DNA from: JACOND01 sp051011135
GTDB taxonomy: Bacteria > Bdellovibrionota > Bdellovibrionia > Bdellovibrionales > UBA1609
DNA length: 64,000 nt
Assembly: GCA_051011135.1 (NCBI GenBank)
Contig: JBPCUO010000056.1
Location: forward strand, 46,866-110,865
Direction of reading: 5' to 3'
Below, piece by piece: positions 59,541-64,000 of the stretch; the first letter of the stretch is position 1, and each line of letters begins with the position of its first letter. The notes under the pieces were generated by a model that worked only from the letters and a program-made list of their open reading frames with translations, searched no databases and was not told the origin of the DNA. Made by a program: the position numbers and the translations under genes.

Positions 59541-62363
59541 TTAAGAGTGTTTTAAAAGATAATCTTTAAGATAAAAAGCAGTATGGCTTTTTTTAGACTT
59601 TAAAAATTTGGAGGGAGATCCTTCTGCAACTAATTGCCCTCCTTTTTGTCCGGCTTCGGGGCCTATATCTATAATATAATCAGCCTCTTTAATCACTTCT
59701 AAATTATGTTCAATCACCAGGACACTTGCTCCTGCATCCACAAGTCGATTCAAAACTTTTAATAAAAAATCAATCTCTTTAAAATGCAATCCTTTGGTAG
59801 GCTCATCCAGAATATACAAGGTTTTTTCTTGTTGAGAGTTCAAAAGCTCTTTTGCTAATTTGATTCTTTGCCTTTCTCCACCACTTAAAGAAGCTGTGTT
59901 TTGTCCTAAAGTCACATAAGACAGTCCCACTTCTTTCAAAGCAGAAAAAGCTCTTAATAAACTAGCTTCCATCTTAAAAAAATGAAAAGCTTCTTGAACT
60001 GTCATATTTAAAACTTCAAAAATATTTTTTTCTTTGTATTGAATTTTTAATACTTCTTTTTGAAATTTTTTTCCTTTGCAATCTTCGCAGACCATTCGAA
60101 TAGGATCCATAAATACCATATCAATTTCTTGATAACCTAAGCCTTTACAAGATGGACATCTTCCTCCTTCTACATTCAAGCTGAAATGCGAAGTTTTAAA
60201 TCCTTGTCGTTTAGCTAAAGCAGTTTCAGAAAAAACTTTACGAATCACATCATAAGCTTTTAAATAAGAAACAATAGAACTTCTAGAAGTTCTTCCAACT
60301 TCTGATTGATCCATTAAAATAACATTTTTTAAAAACTCTGAACCTTGAAGACTTTCATGTTTTAAAGCTTTCAATCCTGCTCCATTAATTTTATTAGCTA
60401 AAGCGGGATACAAAGTTTCTGAAATCAAGCTGGATTTTCCAGAGCCAGAAACTCCTGTAACAACAACAAAGCGATTTAAAGGCAGGAATAAATCTATTTT
60501 TTTTAAATTATGACCTGTCGCTTGTTTTAAAAGTAATCGATATTTATGACTGTTTTTATCAACAAGACTCACTGTCTTTAAAAAAGGAGCTTTTCTTTGT
60601 AAATAAGCAACTGTATTAGATTCTCCATTTTTTAAAAAATCTTTTTTAGGTCCATTCCAAAGAACTTGGCCTCCTCTGTGGCCTGATTCAGGGCCCATTT
60701 CTATAACATGATCACAACTTTCAATAACATCTTCATCATGCTCGACCACGACAACAGTATTTCCCAGTTTTTTTAATTCCTTTAGCAATTCAATCATACG
60801 ACGGGTATCTCTAGGGTGTAGTCCCACTGTAGGTTCATCTAAAACATAAAGAACTTGAGAAAGACCAAGACCTAAACGATTTGATAAGTTCAATCGTTGA
60901 AACTCTCCTCCTGATAAAGTATTGATAGCGCGATTCAAAGAAAGATAAGACAATCCTACAGAATTTAAATAATATAGAATTTTTTTTAAAGCTTCTAAAG
61001 CCTCTTTGCATCTATTCACTTGTGATTTAGAAAATTTATTTTTATCAAAAAAACGAGCCATATCTCCTACATTCATATTCATATATGCTTGGTAGTTTTT
61101 CTTAAGAAGATAAATGGAATCAATTTCTTTTCGAAGGCGAGACCCCTTGCAGTCTTGGCACAAAAAAGGAGATCGATAACGAGATAAAAGAATGCGAACA
61201 TGCATTTTATGTCTTTTTCTTTCTAAATATTTAAAATAATCTTGGATTCCTAAAAACTTATCTTCTCCTTCCCAAAGATACTTCCTTTGACGAAGAGTTA
61301 AATCACACCAAGCTTTTTTATAAATTTTATTTTTTATACAATACTCTTTTAAAGCTTTTCTCCAACGGTACGACGACGGCATTGTTAAAGGTTTTACCAC
61401 CCCTTCCTCGATAGATAGCCTTGGATTAGGGATGACTTTTTTTTCATCAATTTTTAAATTGTAACCGTATCCCTCACATTGAGAACAAGCTCCTAAAGGG
61501 GAATTAAAATTAAATAAAGCCGATGTCATTGGAACATTTAATTCAAAAAAACATCTGGGGCATCTTTTGTTTTGAGAAAACCATCTTTGATCTCCCTCTA
61601 AAGACGCAAACAAAATCCGTCCCTCAAAGGCTTGAGATTCCGAGGGAATAAAACGATGCAACTGGAAGGCTTGGTTAAAAGAATCGATGAGACGAGATTT
61701 TTCTTTTACATCAATGGCAAATCTATCTATTAAAATATAAAAATCTTTTTTGGGAAGTTGTTTGATACTCAAACAGTCTTTGATGTCTCCCCCTAAGGCG
61801 GGGCCTTTTTTAGATGCTTTTTTAGGAAGAAAAATTCTAGAAAAACCTGCCTTGTAGAGAGTTTGTAAAAAGATTTTGGGCTTTAACAAAGATTTCACTC
61901 GTACAGGAACCACCAAATATCCTCTTTGATTTGAAAAATTCTCCAAGAGATATTGAGTCGCTGAAGAGGGAGAGAAAGCTTCTAAAGGAATACCATGTTT
62001 GGGGCAAAAGACCTCGGAAAGCTTTTCAAAAACCAGCCTCAAATGATCCGAAAGACCCGATAAAGACGCCACTGTAGCGCGGGCACTTCGAATATTATTT
62101 TTTTGCTCTAAAGCGAGGGCAGGAGGAAGATTTTTAATGGATTCAACTTCAGGTTGTTTTTGTTGAGTAATGTATTGTTTAATATAATGAGATAGATTTT
62201 CTAAATATCGTCTTTGTCCTTCAGCATACAAGGTTTCAAAGGCTAAGGAACTTTTTCCTGATCCGCTTAAACCACAAATAACTGTAAAAGCTTCTAAAGG
62301 GATATTAACATCAATTCCTTTTAAATTATTTTGAGAGGCTTTTCGAATTTCAATACACCTCAT
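59541..62363 (-). CDS. uvrA: excinuclease ABC subunit A, divergent
   Basis: DNA-damage recognition ATPase. 940 residues with two ABC modules: Walker A CGLSGSGKSSLAFETLYAEG (residue 31) and VTGVSGSGKSSLISET, signature motifs LSGGEFQR and LSGGERQR, and two zinc modules (CPRC ... CSQC, and CPSC ... CEDC). Two near-invariant segments differ: the NPRSTVGT-type stretch reads SARATVASLSGLSDH, and GRTPRSNPATYTG reads GRTSRSSIVSYLKAY. It could be the sole UvrA of a fast-evolving lineage or a UvrA paralogue. It starts 5 nt after the PBP gene stop. Confidence 0.92.
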   Translation of the reverse strand: MRCIEIRKASQNNLKGIDVNIPLEAFTVICGLSGSGKSSLAFETLYAEGQRRYLENLSHYIKQYITQQKQPEVESIKNLPPALALEQKNNIRSARATVASLSGLSDHLRLVFEKLSEVFCPKHGIPLEAFSPSSATQYLLENFSNQRGYLVVPVRVKSLLKPKIFLQTLYKAGFSRIFLPKKASKKGPALGGDIKDCLSIKQLPKKDFYILIDRFAIDVKEKSRLIDSFNQAFQLHRFIPSESQAFEGRILFASLEGDQRWFSQNKRCPRCFFELNVPMTSALFNFNSPLGACSQCEGYGYNLKIDEKKVIPNPRLSIEEGVVKPLTMPSSYRWRKALKEYCIKNKIYKKAWCDLTLRQRKYLWEGEDKFLGIQDYFKYLERKRHKMHVRILLSRYRSPFLCQDCKGSRLRKEIDSIYLLKKNYQAYMNMNVGDMARFFDKNKFSKSQVNRCKEALEALKKILYYLNSVGLSYLSLNRAINTLSGGEFQRLNLSNRLGLGLSQVLYVLDEPTVGLHPRDTRRMIELLKELKKLGNTVVVVEHDEDVIESCDHVIEMGPESGHRGGQVLWNGPKKDFLKNGESNTVAYLQRKAPFLKTVSLVDKNSHKYRLLLKQATGHNLKKIDLFLPLNRFVVVTGVSGSGKSSLISETLYPALANKINGAGLKALKHESLQGSEFLKNVILMDQSEVGRTSRSSIVSYLKAYDVIRKVFSETALAKRQGFKTSHFSLNVEGGRCPSCKGLGYQEIDMVFMDPIRMVCEDCKGKKFQKEVLKIQYKEKNIFEVLNMTVQEAFHFFKMEASLLRAFSALKEVGLSYVTLGQNTASLSGGERQRIKLAKELLNSQQEKTLYILDEPTKGLHFKEIDFLLKVLNRLVDAGASVLVIEHNLEVIKEADYIIDIGPEAGQKGGQLVAEGSPSKFLKSKKSHTAFYLKDYLLKHS

Positions 62364-62368
62364 TGCTG

Positions 62369-64000
62369 CTATAAGTTTCCTTTAATAAAATCAGATTCTT
62401 CTTCTTCGACCACTTCTTCTTCTGGAGACTCGGCTTCTTTATAGATAATAGAATCGGGCTCTGTTCCTTCCACAAAAGCTTGCCGCACAGGAAATTGTGT
62501 TTCAGAAGACACCAATCCTCCTGTTTCTTTATCCATATTAATAAAAACAATATTTTCAGGAATAGAAAATCCTGTATTAGGAAGATCTTTATGAGCAGCC
62601 CGCATATAGTCTATCCAAACCGGAAGAGCCGAGCGACTTCCTGTTTCTCCTCGTCCTAAAGTTTTTTCCGTATCAAAGCCAACCCAAACTCCTGTAGAAA
62701 TAAAAGGAGAGTATCCCATAAACCAAGCATCGTAATATCCATTGGTTGTTCCTGTTTTTCCTGCTAAAGGTCGATTTAAAAACCGCGCTCTCCTCGCCGT
62801 ACCTTCCTTATCGGAAATCACAGCTTCTAATAAGTTATTAACAATAAAACTACTCTCTTCTGGAATCAGTTGATCACTATTCATTTCTATATTTTTTAAC
62901 CAAAGCTGATTTTTAGGAGAGTTTTTAAGCCTTGCAAACCAACTTCTTTTTTCTTCTTGAACAAATTCTCTCGTTGTTTCCATATTTTCTACAAAAAATT
63001 CATCTAAGCCTACATCTGTCATTAACACTTCTGAAAAACGATCTTCCACTCGATGAATCATTAGAGGTCTGATTTGCTTACCTCCTCTTGGAAAAACAGA
63101 AAAAGATTTTAAGAGTTCATACAAGGTTAAAGCGCTTGATCCCAATGCCATTGTAAAATCAGAATTTAAAGGACTAAAAATACCAAGTTGACGAACATAA
63201 AACCGAACCCAATCCAATCCCGTTTTTTCAATAACTTTCACAGTGGGAACATTTAAGGATCGAACTAAAGCCGTTCGAAATAAAATCTCACCAGAAAATC
63301 TTTGACTGATATTGGTGGGCTTCCAAATGTCTTCTTCTTCCAGATCTTCAACTTCCACTTGTTGAGCAGCGACCTTTTCTTCCGCTTCTTCGTCGGTAAA
63401 AACAACAGGAGAATCGCTGATCACAGAAGCAGGAGTAAAGCCTCTTTCTAAAGCCGCTCCATAAATAAAAGGTTTAAAAACAGAACCCGGTTGTCTTCGA
63501 GCTTGATAAGTTCTGTTAAATTGAGAACGACCATAATCATAGCCTCCCACTAAAGCAAGAACTTCATCCGTTTCTAAATCTAAAGATAAAAGAGCTCCTT
63601 GAACCAAAGGCTCTTGGTAAAGCTCTGCTAGAATTTTGGTTTTTTCTTTCGCGCTTTTTTCAACCTTGATTTTTATAGAAATAATATCATTGGCTTTAAA
63701 AATTTTACGAGCATCCTTAAGAGAGTTTTGTGTTGATTTTTTAGCCACAGGAATAGCCCAAGAAAAATCTTCTAACAACAAGGTCTTGATACCAAAAGGA
63801 GTCAGAATTTGAACTCGATCCTTTTTTACTTTAGAAATCAAAGCTTCAAAAATTTTTCCATCAATTAATTCTTCTTTTCCTTTTAAAGATAAAACTTCCT
63901 CTTTGGCTTGTTTAATATCTTCAGAAAGCATTTTAAAAGAATCTCGTGAGAACTCCCCTTGAGCAAGCATTTCAAATTTAAATCCCGGTAAAATAAGATG
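62369..64000 (-). CDS. bifunctional penicillin-binding protein 1A-type, 5' part outside window
   Basis: C-terminal part of a class A PBP. The visible reading begins at the window edge (64000, reading HLILPGFKFEMLAQ) without a stop, so the glycosyltransferase domain and start are missing. The transpeptidase motifs are complete: the SxxK serine in QPGSVFKPFIYGAALE, SxN in RSLNVPTVKVIE, and KTG in GKTGTTNGYYDAWF. An OB-like insert (about 63700-63850) precedes the transpeptidase. The C-terminus is Glu-rich (EAESPEEEVVEEEESD). Followed after 5 nt by uvrA. Confidence 0.92.
   Translation of the reverse strand, partial: HLILPGFKFEMLAQGEFSRDSFKMLSEDIKQAKEEVLSLKGKEELIDGKIFEALISKVKKDRVQILTPFGIKTLLLEDFSWAIPVAKKSTQNSLKDARKIFKANDIISIKIKVEKSAKEKTKILAELYQEPLVQGALLSLDLETDEVLALVGGYDYGRSQFNRTYQARRQPGSVFKPFIYGAALERGFTPASVISDSPVVFTDEEAEEKVAAQQVEVEDLEEEDIWKPTNISQRFSGEILFRTALVRSLNVPTVKVIEKTGLDWVRFYVRQLGIFSPLNSDFTMALGSSALTLYELLKSFSVFPRGGKQIRPLMIHRVEDRFSEVLMTDVGLDEFFVENMETTREFVQEEKRSWFARLKNSPKNQLWLKNIEMNSDQLIPEESSFIVNNLLEAVISDKEGTARRARFLNRPLAGKTGTTNGYYDAWFMGYSPFISTGVWVGFDTEKTLGRGETGSRSALPVWIDYMRAAHKDLPNTGFSIPENIVFINMDKETGGLVSSETQFPVRQAFVEGTEPDSIIYKEAESPEEEVVEEEESDFIKGNL

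Overview
This 64-kb window is a compact, strongly AT-rich (about 30% G+C by eye, not computed) bacterial chromosome segment. I see no insertion sequence, phage or CRISPR array. It encodes an aerobic Gram-negative cell: TolB, diaminopimelate and murein enzymes, outer-membrane lipoproteins, a caa3-type cytochrome oxidase, lipoylated 2-oxoacid dehydrogenase and a Thermus/Rickettsia-type isocitrate dehydrogenase. A small histone-fold protein like that of Bdellovibrio, many TPR/GYF/LysM envelope proteins and an aromatic amino acid hydroxylase suggest Bdellovibrionota or a related predatory or host-associated lineage. That placement is inference; no rRNA gene is present to test it.

Layout. 0-4.7 kb: lipA with an E2 acyltransferase, then convergent sua5 and icd. 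4.7-10.9 kb (minus strand): a flavoprotein-ferredoxin reductase and a coupled ung-dppA-dppB-dppC-dapF operon without ATPase genes. 10.9-15.7 kb (plus): mpg, tolB-dus and phhA, closed by a strong hairpin. 15.8-18.8 kb: a small secreted protein, then lysC-lysA. 18.9-27.2 kb (minus): a long operon running cytochrome c, sco, coxB, coxA, coxC, coxD, ctaB, purN, DUF368, msrAB. 27.3-33.9 kb: a BamE-like lipoprotein, then a TPR protein, a LolB-like lipoprotein, trmL, secA and a zinc-ribbon protein. 34-39.5 kb: the only accessory-looking stretch, with a PhaR-like regulator, two exported ankyrin proteins, four tRNAs (Ser-GCU, Arg-ACG, Asn-GUU, Ser-UGA), an FMN glutamate-synthase-like protein and several tiny membrane proteins. 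39.5-47.2 kb: a giant GYF-TPR protein and the rho, prfA, prmC, murA group. 47.4-55.4 kb: a beta-barrel protein, an extremely acidic LysM lipoprotein, gatCAB, ligA and the histone-like gene. 55.4-64 kb: a vWA lipoprotein operon headed by a response regulator, groESL, a divergent uvrA and a PBP1A-type gene cut by the window edge.

From about 15.7 kb onward nearly everything is on the minus strand, with stop-start overlaps (ATGA, TAATG) that imply long, translationally coupled operons. The most unusual sequence-level observations are the histone-fold protein, two genes whose family-typical N-termini can only be reached from an ATT codon behind a good Shine-Dalgarno sequence, a lipoprotein with about 150 mostly Asp/Glu residues plus a C-terminal membrane anchor, and two tRNA-Ser genes each placed 8-9 nt behind a small exported or membrane protein gene.
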